DNA of 64,000 bases from JAWVFM01 sp038237625. Lineage in GTDB: Bacteria; Actinomycetota; Thermoleophilia; Solirubrobacterales; 70-9. Made by a program: the position numbers and the translations under genes. Every line of letters begins with the position of its first letter. Positions within the stretch are counted from its first letter, which is position 1. The stretch is taken from assembly GCA_038237625.1 (NCBI GenBank), contig JBBRYM010000005.1:62001-126000 (forward strand), written 5' to 3'. This document shows positions 1-9,472 of the stretch, piece after piece. Under the pieces are notes generated by a model. The model was not told the DNA's origin. It saw nothing but the letters and a program-made list of their open reading frames with translations, and searched no databases.

Positions 1-742
1 CGTCGTGCTCGTCCATCTCACGAAGATGGCCGTAGCGGCGATCCCACTCCCCAGATTCCAGGTCGCCGCGTAACCGCTCGACGAGCTGGGCGTCCTCCTG
101 ATCCGAGAGTCGCGCGCAGCCGGAACAGTTGGCGCGCACGATGGGATCGAGAACCATCTCGGGCCTTCCGATCAGGGTCTCCATGAAGATGTCCACGCAG
201 TCGTTGGGACTCGGCACGGGTATGAGCCGGGCACCGCCCATCAGGCGGTCGAGCTGCTCGAGGCTGGGAAAGTCGCGATCGAACTCCCGGATTCGCGGCG
301 CGTACTCGCGGATCCAGGAGTCGGTGGTGATCCACGTGTCGAAGGTCAGGATCACGACGCGATCCCGCGCCACCCGCCGCATTTCCGCGATACCGGCGTC
401 GACGTCGCTCCAGTGATGGATGGTGATGATCGCCATCGCCGCGTCGCGGGAGTCGTCGGGCAGAGGCAGGCTCTCGGCGGAGGCGATCAGCACTGGCGGG
501 GCGTCCGGCGGACGCTGCGCGGCCATCACCTCCGAGGGCTCGACGGCGAGGACGTCGAGGTGCGGCGGCTCGTAGGAGCCGGTGCCTGCGCCGACGTTCA
601 GCACACTCCGCGCATCGCCCAGGGCGCGCCAGATCTGCGCGGCGATGCGCGGGTCGGTGCGTCGCGTAGCCGCGTAAGTGCCACCGATTCGCTCATATCG
701 CTGTTCGAGGTTTTTGCCCGCCAAGGAACACATCTGTACCAT
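1..742 (-). CDS. SAM-dependent methyltransferase (class I), 3' end beyond left edge
   Basis: The minus frame is open from ATG at 742 to the left edge (247 codons), so the C-terminus is missing. Residues 48-57 (LNVGAGTGSY) form the SAM-binding motif I, AVEPS at 66-70 supplies the acidic ribose-binding residue, and SLPLPDDSRD at 91-100 followed by IHHWSD matches the UbiE/methyltransferase-11 pattern. A Cys pair (NCSGCAR) lies in the later part. A GAGG sits 3 bases upstream of this ATG; a second ATG three codons on (733) is an alternative start. It is divergent from pnp with about 75 bp between them. The substrate cannot be read from the sequence. Confidence 0.85.
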   Translation of the reverse strand, partial: MVQMCSLAGKNLEQRYERIGGTYAATRRTDPRIAAQIWRALGDARSVLNVGAGTGSYEPPHLDVLAVEPSEVMAAQRPPDAPPVLIASAESLPLPDDSRDAAMAIITIHHWSDVDAGIAEMRRVARDRVVILTFDTWITTDSWIREYAPRIREFDRDFPSLEQLDRLMGGARLIPVPSPNDCVDIFMETLIGRPEMVLDPIVRANCSGCARLSDQEDAQLVERLRGDLESGEWDRRYGHLREMDEHD

Positions 743-816
743 CCGCCTCGTTAGAGAACGAAAAGTTCTGAAAGCACTGGGCGCCAACCGGGCGCCCGAA
801 AGGACAACTGAATTAC

Positions 817-3087
817 ATGAGTATGTTTGACGTGAGCCGCGTTGCGGTGGAGGTCGGCGATAGCGAGATCTCCTTCGAAACCGGCAAGCTCGCCCGCCAA
901 GCGGGTGGAGCGGTCGTCGTTCGCAGCGGCGACACGATGGTTCTCGCCACGGCCACCGTGGGGAACCTCCGCGACGTGGACTTCCTGCCCCTGACGGTCG
1001 ACGTCGAGGAGAAGCACTATGCCGCGGGCAAGATCCCCGGATCCTTCTTCCGCCGCGAGGCGAGGGCAGGCGAAAAGGCCACCCTCACCGCCCGCATGAT
1101 CGACCGGCCCATCCGGCCGCTCTTCCCGAAGGGCTGGCACTTCGAGACCCAGCTCGTCGCCCAGCCGATGTCGGTGGACGGCGTCCACCCCTACGACATC
1201 CTGGCGATGAACGGCGCCTCCGCGGCGCTGGCGATCTCGCCCGTTCCCGTCGCCAAGTACGTCGGCGCGGTGCGGATCGGCAAGCTCGACGGCGACTTCG
1301 TCGTCAATCCTCCGGAGGAGGAGCACGAGAACCTGGAGATGGACCTCGTCGTCTCCGGCACCGACGAGGCCATCCTGATGGTCGAATGCGGCGCCAACGG
1401 CGTCACCGAGGCCGAGGTGCTCGATGCCCTCGACATCGCCCATGGCGAGATCAAGAAGCTAGTCGGCGCGATGGAGGGGCTGGCCCAGAAGGCCGGCAAG
1501 GAGAAGATCTCCGTCGACGCCCCAGAGATCAGCCAGGAGCTACTGGACAAGATCGTCGCCTCGCACGGCGGCAAGCTCGACGAGGCTACCCAGGTCCCCG
1601 AGAAGCTCGCCCGCCAAGATGCGATCAACGCAGTCTCCGAAGAGCTTCTCCGCGAGTACGCCGCCGACGGCGACGAGATCGATCCTGCTAGGCAGGTTGA
1701 GGTCGAGCGCGCCTTCGCGAAGCTCGAAAAGGACACCATCCGCAAGCGGATCGCCGTGGACAAGAAGCGTCCCGACGGCCGCGCCCAGGATGAGATCCGG
1801 CCAATCGAGACCGAGGTCGACATCGCGCCCCGCGTTCACGGCTCGGCGCTTTTCACCCGCGGCGAGACCCAGATCATGTCGAGCGTCGCGCTGGGCACGA
1901 CCCGCATGGACATGAAGGTCGACAACCTCGGCCTTCAGGACACCAAGCGGTTCTGGCACCACTACAACTTCCCACCGTTCTCGGTGGGCGAGGCCGGCTT
2001 CATGCGCGGTCCCAAGCGCCGTGACATCGGCCACGGGGCGCTCGCCGAGCGGGCCCTGGTGCCCTCGATGCCAGCCGAGGAGGAATTCCCGTACGTGATC
2101 CGGGTCGTGTCCGACACGCTCGAGTCCAACGGCTCCTCCTCGATGGGCTCGGTCTGCGCCTCCTCGATGGCCCTGCAGGCGGCGGGCGTTCCGGTCTCAG
2201 CACCGGTTGCCGGTGTCGCAATGGGGCTGATCAAGGAGGGCGACAGCTACATCGTCCTCACCGACATCGCCGGCGTCGAGGATCACCTCGGCGACATGGA
2301 CTTCAAGGTCGCCGGCACGCAGGACGGGATCAACGCCCTGCAGATGGACATCAAGATCACTGGTGTCACGTTTGACATCCTCACCGAGGCGCTGGAGCAG
2401 GCCCGCAAGGGACGGCTTTTCATCCTCGACAAGATGTCTGAGGCAATCGACGCCCCGCGCGAGAAGCTCTCGAAGTACGCGCCGGCGATCGAGTCGATCA
2501 AGATCGATCCCGACAAGATCGGCGCGGTCATCGGCAAGGGTGGCGAGAACATCCGCGGGCTCCAGGAGGAGTTCGAGGCCGAGATCGACATCGACGACGA
2601 CGGCACCGTTCGCATCTACGCCCCCACGGGCGAGTTGGTCGAGGGCTGCGTTGCCCGGATCCAGCAGATGACGAAGGAGGCCGAGGTCGGCGACCAATAC
2701 AAGGGCGCCAAGGTCGTGAAGACCACGACGTTCGGGGCGTTCGTCGAACTGGCCAAGGGCACCGACGGCCTGCTTCACATCTCCAACGTGAAGCCTGGCG
2801 AGCGGGTCGACACGGTCGAGTCCGTCCTCAGCCAGGGCGATGAGCTCGACGTCACCGTGGTCGAGGTCGACCGCGAGCGCGGCCGCATCGGCCTGCGTCT
2901 CTCCGACGACCCGTCGATCGCGGACAAGACCGCCGAGGAGCTGACTTCGGTCGGCACCGGCGACCCCACGATGGGCGGCGGCGGCAACGGCGGCAGGCGC
3001 TCCGGCGGCCGAGATCGCGAGCGCCTCGACGGTGGCGGCGGTGGCCGCGATCGCGGACGCGGTGGAGACCGCCGCCGGGACCGTTGA
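817..3087 (+). CDS. pnp: Polyribonucleotide nucleotidyltransferase (PNPase)
   Basis: PNPase degrades RNA 3'->5' by phosphorolysis in the cytoplasm. The 756 residues show the full family layout: first RNase PH domain (about 10-140), helical linker, second RNase PH domain (about 315-545), a KH domain with the IGAVIGKGGENIRG loop, an S1 domain (GTDGLLHIS), then a Gly/Arg/Asp-rich tail of about 50 residues that is probably disordered. The length is near that of other actinobacterial PNPases, slightly extended by this tail. AAAGGA lies about 13 bases before the ATG; a second ATG follows two codons later. The stop codon overlaps the TTG start of the M16 protease (TTGA), so the two are probably translationally coupled. 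No rpsO gene lies upstream in this window. Confidence 0.98.
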   Translation: MSMFDVSRVAVEVGDSEISFETGKLARQAGGAVVVRSGDTMVLATATVGNLRDVDFLPLTVDVEEKHYAAGKIPGSFFRREARAGEKATLTARMIDRPIRPLFPKGWHFETQLVAQPMSVDGVHPYDILAMNGASAALAISPVPVAKYVGAVRIGKLDGDFVVNPPEEEHENLEMDLVVSGTDEAILMVECGANGVTEAEVLDALDIAHGEIKKLVGAMEGLAQKAGKEKISVDAPEISQELLDKIVASHGGKLDEATQVPEKLARQDAINAVSEELLREYAADGDEIDPARQVEVERAFAKLEKDTIRKRIAVDKKRPDGRAQDEIRPIETEVDIAPRVHGSALFTRGETQIMSSVALGTTRMDMKVDNLGLQDTKRFWHHYNFPPFSVGEAGFMRGPKRRDIGHGALAERALVPSMPAEEEFPYVIRVVSDTLESNGSSSMGSVCASSMALQAAGVPVSAPVAGVAMGLIKEGDSYIVLTDIAGVEDHLGDMDFKVAGTQDGINALQMDIKITGVTFDILTEALEQARKGRLFILDKMSEAIDAPREKLSKYAPAIESIKIDPDKIGAVIGKGGENIRGLQEEFEAEIDIDDDGTVRIYAPTGELVEGCVARIQQMTKEAEVGDQYKGAKVVKTTTFGAFVELAKGTDGLLHISNVKPGERVDTVESVLSQGDELDVTVVEVDRERGRIGLRLSDDPSIADKTAEELTSVGTGDPTMGGGGNGGRRSGGRDRERLDGGGGGRDRGRGGDRRRDR

Positions 3088-4379
3088 CGAGCGCCACCCT
3101 GCCCGAGGGCGTAGCGCTAACGGAGCTTGGCTCCGGACTCCGAGTGGTCACCGAGACGATGCCCTCGGTGCGCTCGGTGGCGCTCGGCCTCTGGGTCAGG
3201 ACGGGCTCGCGCGACGAGGGAACGGGGGAGGAGGGCCTCTCCCACTTCCTCGAGCATCTGCTCTTCAAGGGCACCCCCGAGCACTCGGCGATCGAGATCT
3301 CCGAGCTCCTCGACGGCATGGGGGCGTCGGCTAACGCAGCCACGAGCAAGGAGACCACTCAGCTGCATGTCCGCTTCCTCGACGAGCACGCCGACGAAGC
3401 GTTCGAGTTGCTCGCGGCGATGCTTGCAGAGCCGACGCTGCCCGACGACGAGGTCGAGACCGAGCGCCAGGTGATCCTCGAGGAGATCGCGATGTACGAG
3501 GACGAGCCGCAGGATCGCGTCCACGATGTCCTCGCGGAGGCGATTCATGGCGATTCCCCGATCGGCCGCCGGGTTCTGGGGCGCAGCGAGGTCATAGCCT
3601 CGGTCGGCATTCCCGCGATCCGCTCCTACCACGACGCGCACTACTCACCGCCGAACGTGGTCGTCTCGGCGGCCGGCCATGTCGAGCACGAGCGGGTCGT
3701 CAGTCTCGCCGAGCGTGCCCTGAACCTCGGCGATGCCGGCTCGCCGGAGCGCTTGGGCAACGGCGCCGTCCCAGGTCCAACCTTCCGCTTTTATCCGAAG
3801 GAGACAGAGCAGTACCACGTGTGCTTCGGCGGCCGGGGGATCTCACGCGGCGACGACCGCCGATTCGCGCTCAGCGTCCTCGATTCCGCCTTTGGCGGCT
3901 CGAGCTCTTCCCGGCTCTTCCGGGAGGTGCGCGAGAAGCGAGGCCTCGCCTACGCGGTCGGCTCCTACACGGAGCAGTTCGTCGACGACGGCGCCGTCGC
4001 GATGTACGTGGGAACTCGGGAGGACAACGTCGACGAAGCGTGCGAGATCATCGGGCGGGAGCTCCGAGAGCTCCACTCCGAGGGAATCTCCAACGAGGAG
4101 CTCGCGAGGGCCAAGGAGGGCGTGAAGGGGCGCATGGTGCTCGGCCTGGAATCCAGCGGAGCGCGGATGGCGCGCTGCGCGCGTTCGGTGCTCTTCGACG
4201 TCGAGCTCTACTCGCTCGACGAGCTGTTGGCTCGAGTCGATGCCGTCACGCGCGAGGGCGTCGCGGCGCTTGCCGACGAGCTCTATGACCCGGACTCGCT
4301 CTCGGCAGCCTGCATCGGCGCCGACGAGGATTGCTTTCGCAAGGCGGTCGGCTCGATCAGCGCCGGGCTCGCAGCATGA
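3084..4379 (+). CDS. M16 family zinc metallopeptidase (PepR/YmxG-like)
   Basis: The 431-residue product carries the inverted zinc motif HFLEH at 54-58, with the third ligand expected in the EEIAMYEDEP stretch about 75 residues on. That is the layout of single-chain M16B processing peptidases such as PepR (Rv2782c) and YmxG, which also sit directly after pnp in other actinobacteria. TTG at 3084 is the start that gives the 4-base overlap with the pnp stop, and the mature-like N-terminus (TELGSGLRVVTE) follows at once. The gene ends in ATGA shared with dapB. The physiological substrate is unknown. Confidence 0.93.
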   Translation: MTSATLPEGVALTELGSGLRVVTETMPSVRSVALGLWVRTGSRDEGTGEEGLSHFLEHLLFKGTPEHSAIEISELLDGMGASANAATSKETTQLHVRFLDEHADEAFELLAAMLAEPTLPDDEVETERQVILEEIAMYEDEPQDRVHDVLAEAIHGDSPIGRRVLGRSEVIASVGIPAIRSYHDAHYSPPNVVVSAAGHVEHERVVSLAERALNLGDAGSPERLGNGAVPGPTFRFYPKETEQYHVCFGGRGISRGDDRRFALSVLDSAFGGSSSSRLFREVREKRGLAYAVGSYTEQFVDDGAVAMYVGTREDNVDEACEIIGRELRELHSEGISNEELARAKEGVKGRMVLGLESSGARMARCARSVLFDVELYSLDELLARVDAVTREGVAALADELYDPDSLSAACIGADEDCFRKAVGSISAGLAA

Positions 4380-5053
4380 TTCGGGTCGCCGTGTCGGGGG
4401 CGGCCGGCAAGATGGGCACCGCGACGTGCGAGGCCGTCGAGGCCGCCGAGGACATGGAGCTCTCCGGTCGCGCCGACCCCTCGCTCGGAACGGCGCTGAC
4501 GGACGTGCTCGGTGACGCGGACGTCGTGGTCGACTTCACGACTCCTGATGCGGCGCCGGGGAACGTCCGCGCCTGCCTCGAGGCGGGTGTCCATGCGGTG
4601 ATCGGAACCAGCGGCTGGGACTTCGAGCCGCTTCGCGAGGCAGCCGGGGCAGGGTCGCCGGGCGCAGACCCGGCGAATGTGTTCGTGGCGCCCAACTTCG
4701 CGATCGGCGCCGTGCTGATGATCGAGCTGAGCCGCCGGGCGGCCGAGCATATGCCTGACTGCGAGATCATCGAGTTGCATCGCGCCGAGAAGCTCGACGC
4801 CCCTTCGGGCACGGCCAAGCACACGGCTGAGCTGATCACCCAGGCCGGTGGCCACGTCAACGGTGTCCACTCCGTGCGCCTGCCAGGGCTTGTGGCCCAC
4901 CAAGAGGTCATCTTCGGCGGCGAGGGTCAGACGCTGACGATCCGCCACGACTCGCTCGACAGGCGCTCGTTCATGCCGGGCGTCCTGCTCGCTGTGCGGA
5001 AGGTCGCAGAGCTGCCGGATCGCTTCACGGTCGGCCTCGAGAACCTGATCTGA
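4376..5053 (+). CDS. dapB: 4-hydroxy-tetrahydrodipicolinate reductase
   Basis: DapB reduces hydroxytetrahydrodipicolinate with NAD(P)H in the diaminopimelate/lysine pathway. The product has 225 residues, slightly short for the family. The nucleotide-binding GAAGKMG is at residues 8-14, followed by DFTTPDA, GTSGW and APNFAIGAVLM. The substrate-binding DAPSGTA is present, but the catalytic stretch reads ELHRAEKLDAPSG: the general-acid His and the Lys are kept while the second His of the usual HH pair is Arg. The start is the ATG at 4376 (ATGA overlap with the M16 gene); the frame is open 15 codons further upstream, but that part lies inside the M16 gene. dapA lies 1.8 kb downstream on the same strand. 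Confidence 0.95.
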   Translation: MIRVAVSGAAGKMGTATCEAVEAAEDMELSGRADPSLGTALTDVLGDADVVVDFTTPDAAPGNVRACLEAGVHAVIGTSGWDFEPLREAAGAGSPGADPANVFVAPNFAIGAVLMIELSRRAAEHMPDCEIIELHRAEKLDAPSGTAKHTAELITQAGGHVNGVHSVRLPGLVAHQEVIFGGEGQTLTIRHDSLDRRSFMPGVLLAVRKVAELPDRFTVGLENLI

Positions 5054-5061
5054 GCCGCGCC

Positions 5062-5409
5062 ATGAGCTGGCAGCCCTACGAGGAGCTTCCCGACCAGCGC
5101 CAGAGCCTCGTCGGAGCGGACGTGGAGGGAGAGGAGGTCGTTCTGATCCGCGCGATCTCCCGCAAGCCCTACCGTTGTCCCAACTGCGGCAAGGAAGTTT
5201 CCATCGGCGCCGATCACGTCGTCGTACGCAGATCGCACCCGGCGCGCGAGATCAAGCACACCCACTGGCACCGCGCCTGCGTCGACGACTCCCTTCGCTA
5301 CACACTCACCCGCCTGCGACCGATTCCGGCGGGGCAGTCGACGGAGGCGGCTCTCGATCGCCGCTACGCGCCTGGCAAAGGGGGGTCGAATAGAGTCCGC
5401 CGCCGATGA
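5062..5409 (+). CDS. Small zinc-binding protein of unknown function
   Basis: The product is 115 residues with RCPNCGKEV (residues 34-42) followed by a His-rich stretch ending HTHWHRAC. The CPxC plus distal H/C pattern fits one zinc site. The layout resembles small actinobacterial proteins often labelled ATP/GTP-binding protein that carry CPGC and HWHxxC motifs, but I see no nucleotide-binding loop. The C-terminus is basic. It starts 8 bases after dapB and its stop overlaps the amidase ATG (ATGA), so it belongs to the same operon. A TAGAGT hexamer for the next gene lies inside its last codons. Confidence 0.75.
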   Translation: MSWQPYEELPDQRQSLVGADVEGEEVVLIRAISRKPYRCPNCGKEVSIGADHVVVRRSHPAREIKHTHWHRACVDDSLRYTLTRLRPIPAGQSTEAALDRRYAPGKGGSNRVRRR

Positions 5410-6863
5410 GCGATGACTTCGCGCACCTTGACGCCACCGCGCTGGCCGAGCTCGTTCGGTCGGGAGAGGTCAGTCCGGTGGAGCTCGCCGAGGCGGCGAT
5501 CGCTCGGGTCGAGACACTCAACCCGGAGATCAACGCCGTTATCCACGAGCTCTTCGAGGAGGGACGCGCCGCCGCCGCGGGCGAGCTTCCTGACGGCCCG
5601 TTCAAGGGTGTGCCGTTTCTGTTCAAGGACATCGGCGCCGGGCTCGCGGGGCAGCCATTTCACCTCGGCAGCCGCGTGCTCAAGGACATTGATTTCAGGC
5701 TTCCCCTCGACACGTACCTGGGCCAGCGCTTTCGCGACGCCGGGTTCGTGACGATCGGCAAGACGAACGTCCCCGAGTTCGGGATCCTGCCGACGACAGA
5801 GCCCGTGGCCTACGGGCCCAGCAAGAACCCGTGGGACACGACGCGCTCGACCGGCGGCTCGAGCGGGGGCTCGGCAGCCGCGGTCGCTTCCGGGATGGTT
5901 GCGGTAGCGCACGCGAACGACGGTGGGGGGTCGATTCGCATTCCTGCCGCCGCGAACGGCCTTGTCGGCCTCAAGCCCACGCGCCAGCGCACCTCCGAGG
6001 GACCGCTGGTGGGGGACAACCTCTCGGGGCTGACCGCAGAGCTGGTGGTGGCGAAGTCGGTGCGCGACACCGCATCGATACTCGAGGCGGTGCATGGCCC
6101 GGCTCCCGGTGATCCGTACGTCGCGCCCGCGCCATCGCGCCCTTACACCGACGAGCTCGAGGCGGACCCGAAGGGGCTCCGGATCGGGTTGATGACGCAG
6201 CAGGTCATCCCGAACGACGTCGACCCTGCGGTGGTCGCCGCTGCCACCCGCACCGGGGAGCTCTTGGAGAGCCTCGGGCATTCGGTGGAGCAGATCGAGC
6301 CAGGCGAATTCGCCAACTTCGACGGCGCCTTCGACACGTTCATGGTGCGCTGGATGGCCGGACAGGCCGCCCTGGCGACCCGGATCTCGGCGCTTGCCGG
6401 GCGCGAGCTCGGCCCTGACGACTTCGAGCCCGTCACGTGGGCGCTGATCGAGGGTGGGCGAGGAAAGACCGCCGCCGACTACCTGTTGGCGGTCGGCCAC
6501 CACCAGGTGATCTCGCGCGCGGTCGCCGGCTGGTACGAGGGCGGGCACGACCTGCTCTTGACGCCCACGCTCGGCGAGCTGCCGCCGCCGCTCGGAACCT
6601 TCGACGCCGACCCGGGAGGCGATCCCATCGAGCCGATGCGCCGGGCTCAGCTGACCGGCGGATTCTGCGGCCCGTTCAACGTCACGGGTCAGCCCGCGAT
6701 CTCGCTGCCCCTCGCCGAGAGCGAAGACGGGCTGCCCATCGGCGTTCAGCTCGCGGCTGCGTTTGGCCGCGAGGACCTGCTGATCGCCGTCGCCGCCCAG
6801 CTCGAGCGAGCGCAACCTTGGGCCGAGCGCCGTCCGCCTGTTTTCGCGGCGACCCCCGCCTGA
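5406..6863 (+). CDS. Amidase signature family hydrolase (GatA-like)
   Basis: The 485-residue protein has the amidase-signature triad: Lys in FKGVPFLFKDIG, cis-Ser in the STGGSSGGSAAAVASG stretch, and the nucleophile in GGSIRIPAA. The GLVGLKPTR and AGPYSxN-like regions are also recognisable. No gatB or gatC lies nearby, so a stand-alone amidase acting on a small amide is more likely than the tRNA amidotransferase subunit. ATG at 5406 overlaps the preceding stop. TAGAGT at 5391-5396, 9 bases before the ATG, could give this gene its own leaderless transcript. The substrate is unknown. Confidence 0.9.
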   Translation: MSDDFAHLDATALAELVRSGEVSPVELAEAAIARVETLNPEINAVIHELFEEGRAAAAGELPDGPFKGVPFLFKDIGAGLAGQPFHLGSRVLKDIDFRLPLDTYLGQRFRDAGFVTIGKTNVPEFGILPTTEPVAYGPSKNPWDTTRSTGGSSGGSAAAVASGMVAVAHANDGGGSIRIPAAANGLVGLKPTRQRTSEGPLVGDNLSGLTAELVVAKSVRDTASILEAVHGPAPGDPYVAPAPSRPYTDELEADPKGLRIGLMTQQVIPNDVDPAVVAAATRTGELLESLGHSVEQIEPGEFANFDGAFDTFMVRWMAGQAALATRISALAGRELGPDDFEPVTWALIEGGRGKTAADYLLAVGHHQVISRAVAGWYEGGHDLLLTPTLGELPPPLGTFDADPGGDPIEPMRRAQLTGGFCGPFNVTGQPAISLPLAESEDGLPIGVQLAAAFGREDLLIAVAAQLERAQPWAERRPPVFAATPA

Positions 6864-6865
6864 GC

Positions 6866-6871
6866 GATAAT
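6866..6871 (+). promoter_or_regulatory. -10 element of a probable leaderless dapA promoter
   Basis: GATAAT lies 7 bases before the dapA ATG, with no Shine-Dalgarno sequence between. Transcription from this box would start at or within a base or two of the start codon. It overlaps the end of the amidase gene. Confidence 0.5.
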
Positions 6872-6878
6872 CCCGGCC

Positions 6879-7766
6879 ATGGCGCGTATCGAAGGCGTGA
6901 TCACCGCGATGGTGACGCCATTCACAGCGGACGGCGAGCTCGACGTGGACGGGGCGCGACGGCTCGCCCGCCACCTGATCGACAACGGCTCGCACGGAGT
7001 CGTGGTCGCGGGCACAACTGGCGAGGCGCCGACGCTCACCGACCCAGAGCGCCTGCAGCTGCTCGCGGCGGTGCGCGAGGAGATCGGCGACCGTGCGTCC
7101 GTGATCGCCGGCGTGGGCACAAACGACACGCGCCACTCCGTCGAGCAGGCGCGCGACACGGCGCGCCTCGAGCCCGATGCGATGCTCGTGACCACGCCCT
7201 ACTACAACAAGCCCAACCGGGCGGGCCTGCATGCGCACTTCAAGGCGGTTGCTCACGCTGCGGGTGACATTCCGCTGATCGTCTACAACATCCCGTCGCG
7301 GGTCGTTATCAACATGCCCCGCGATTTTCTCGCGGAGCTCGGGGCCACGATCCCCTCCATCGTGGCCGTCAAGCAGGCCAACGACGAGGAGCTTGGCCCA
7401 GTCGACGGGTTGGACGTCCTCGCGGGCAACGACAACGTCTTCGCCCGCTGCCTAGCCATGGGCGGCGCTGGGGGAATCCTGGTGGCCAGCCACATCGTCG
7501 GAGCTGAAATGCGCCAGATCTACGAGTCCGCCATCTCCGGAGACGCCGAGCATGCTCGTGCCCTGGACACCGGGCTCGAGGCCGTGTACTCCGCGCTCAC
7601 GATCGCTCCCAACCCGATCCCGGTGAAGGCAGCGCTGGAGATGCTGGGACTGATCGAAGGCGCCCTCCGTTTGCCCATGGTCGAGGCGACCCAGTCCGAG
7701 CGCACCGCGGTCCGAACGGCGCTCGAGCGCCACGGGCTGATGGTCGCCGGCGGCGCCGCCAAGTGA
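6879..7766 (+). CDS. dapA: 4-hydroxy-tetrahydrodipicolinate synthase
   Basis: DapA condenses pyruvate with aspartate semialdehyde, the first committed step towards diaminopimelate and lysine. The 295-residue TIM barrel shows the Schiff-base Lys165 in IVAVKQAN, Tyr137 in YNIPSR, the GTTGE loop at 45-49 and the YYNKP stretch at 108-112. Length and motifs are standard. It follows the amidase by 15 bases and precedes rnj by 16, the dapA-rnj pairing seen in mycobacteria and other actinobacteria. Confidence 0.97.
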   Translation: MARIEGVITAMVTPFTADGELDVDGARRLARHLIDNGSHGVVVAGTTGEAPTLTDPERLQLLAAVREEIGDRASVIAGVGTNDTRHSVEQARDTARLEPDAMLVTTPYYNKPNRAGLHAHFKAVAHAAGDIPLIVYNIPSRVVINMPRDFLAELGATIPSIVAVKQANDEELGPVDGLDVLAGNDNVFARCLAMGGAGGILVASHIVGAEMRQIYESAISGDAEHARALDTGLEAVYSALTIAPNPIPVKAALEMLGLIEGALRLPMVEATQSERTAVRTALERHGLMVAGGAAK

Positions 7767-7782
7767 CGCGGCTCGGTCCGGC

Positions 7783-9450
7783 TTGACGAGCTCCATAAGC
7801 ATCCTGCCGCTCGGCGGCCTCGGCGAGATCGGCAAGAACATGACGATCGTCGAGCGCGACGGGCGCATCGTCATCGTCGACACCGGGCTGATGTTCCCGA
7901 CGGCCGAAATGCTGGGCATCGACCTCGTGCTGCCCGACTTCTCCTACCTGCGCGAGCGCGCGGACGACATCGAGGCGATCGTGCTCACCCACGGCCACGA
8001 AGATCACGTGGGTGCTCTGCCCTACGTTCTGCGCGAGGTGGGGATCCCGCCCGCCATCTACAGCGGCGCGCTGACGATCGGAATGGTTCGCTCGAAGCTC
8101 GACGAGCACCGCCTGCGCGACGTACCGCTGGAGGTGATCGACCCTGGCGAGCGCGTCGAGGCCGGTCCGTTCGAGGTGGAGATGATCCATATGTCGCATT
8201 CGATCCCCGATGCGTGCGCGGTTGCCCTGCATACCGACATGGGCGCCGTGCTCATCACCGGCGACTACAAGTTCGACCAGACTCCGGTAGATGGCGTCCC
8301 GGCCGACATCTCGCGGCTCGCGGAGCTCGGCCGGGAGGGAGTCCTGTGCCTGTGCGGAGACTCCACCAATGCCAACCGCCCCGGCGTCGCCCCCTCGGAG
8401 TCGAGCGTGGGCCCGGCGCTTTTGGAGCTCTTCGGTCGCTGCGAAGGACGCATCGTCGTGACCTGCTTTGCCTCGAACGTCCACCGCGTTCAGCAGGTGA
8501 TCGACGCGGCCGGCGCGCTCGACCGCCGGGTGTCGCTCGTGGGCCGCTCGATGCGCAAGAACTTCAATATCGCCTCGAACCTCGGGATCGCATCGGCGCC
8601 GAACGGGCTGGTGATCTCACCGAAGGAGATCGAGGACTTCCCCGATCACAAGGTGATCGCGATCTCAACCGGCAGCCAGGGCGAGCCGCTGTCGGCGCTG
8701 CGCCGTATGGCGCACGCCGACCACCGCGACGTCGAGCTGCACTCCGGTGACACCGTCGTGTTCTCGGCCACGCCGATCCCCGGCAACGAGCGTGCCGTCA
8801 ACGAGACGATCGACCGGATCTTCCAGATCGGCGCAACGGTGGTCACGGCGGCCGACGCGCCGATCCACGCCTCGGGCCACGGTTGGCAGGAGGAGCTGAA
8901 GCTGATGCTCAACCTGACTAAGCCGCGCTACGTCATGCCGTTTCATGGCGACCACCGGCGCCTGCGCCTGCACGGCGACCTGGCGAAGTCGGTTGGGATC
9001 GAGCCCGAGCGGATCTTCACCGGACACAATGGCCGCGAGCTCGAGATCGACGAGCGGCGAGCCAGGTGGGGAGAGGAGCGCGGCGCCGGGATGATCTTCG
9101 TCGACGGCGTCGACATCGGCGATCCCGACGACGTCGCCCTGCGCGACCGCCGCACGCTCTCTGCCGACGGCGTCTTCATCGTCGTCGCCACCATCTCCAG
9201 CGAGGACGGCTCCCAGGTCGCACCGCCGGAGATCATCTTCCGCGGGGTCCCCTTCCTGGAGGAAGAGGAGATCGACGACCTCCATGACGAGATTCGCGAT
9301 GTGGTCACCAAGACGCTCGCCGCCGCCCCGAAGCACGATGAGCGCGAGCCCGACCTGATCCAGGAGAACCTCCACGACGACATCGCCTCGTTCGCCTACG
9401 ACCGCCTGCGCCGCCGGCCGATGGTGCTGCCGGTGGTGGTCGAGGTTTGA
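7783..9450 (+). CDS. rnj: Ribonuclease J
   Basis: RNase J is a metallo-beta-lactamase/beta-CASP nuclease with endonuclease and 5'->3' exonuclease activity in RNA maturation and decay. The metal motif HGHEDH is at residues 70-75, the beta-CASP GDSTNANRPG near 190, ISTGSQGEP and HASGHG in the middle, and the PFHGDHRRL stretch before the C-terminal domain. The 555 residues match the family. The start is TTG at 7783, placing IxxLPLGGxGEIGKN at the N-terminus as in homologues. There is no obvious Shine-Dalgarno sequence. Confidence 0.96.
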   Translation: MTSSISILPLGGLGEIGKNMTIVERDGRIVIVDTGLMFPTAEMLGIDLVLPDFSYLRERADDIEAIVLTHGHEDHVGALPYVLREVGIPPAIYSGALTIGMVRSKLDEHRLRDVPLEVIDPGERVEAGPFEVEMIHMSHSIPDACAVALHTDMGAVLITGDYKFDQTPVDGVPADISRLAELGREGVLCLCGDSTNANRPGVAPSESSVGPALLELFGRCEGRIVVTCFASNVHRVQQVIDAAGALDRRVSLVGRSMRKNFNIASNLGIASAPNGLVISPKEIEDFPDHKVIAISTGSQGEPLSALRRMAHADHRDVELHSGDTVVFSATPIPGNERAVNETIDRIFQIGATVVTAADAPIHASGHGWQEELKLMLNLTKPRYVMPFHGDHRRLRLHGDLAKSVGIEPERIFTGHNGRELEIDERRARWGEERGAGMIFVDGVDIGDPDDVALRDRRTLSADGVFIVVATISSEDGSQVAPPEIIFRGVPFLEEEEIDDLHDEIRDVVTKTLAAAPKHDEREPDLIQENLHDDIASFAYDRLRRRPMVLPVVVEV

Positions 9451-9465
9451 CCGATTCCCGGTTGC

Positions 9466-9471
9466 TAGCCT
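9466..9471 (+). promoter_or_regulatory. -10 element upstream of the duplicated protease start
   Basis: TAGCCT lies exactly 7 bases before the first GTG (9479) of the 47-bp tandem duplication, the same spacing as other probable leaderless starts in this window. It is outside the repeated unit, so only the first copy of the start has it. Confidence 0.5.
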
Positions 9472-9472
9472 G

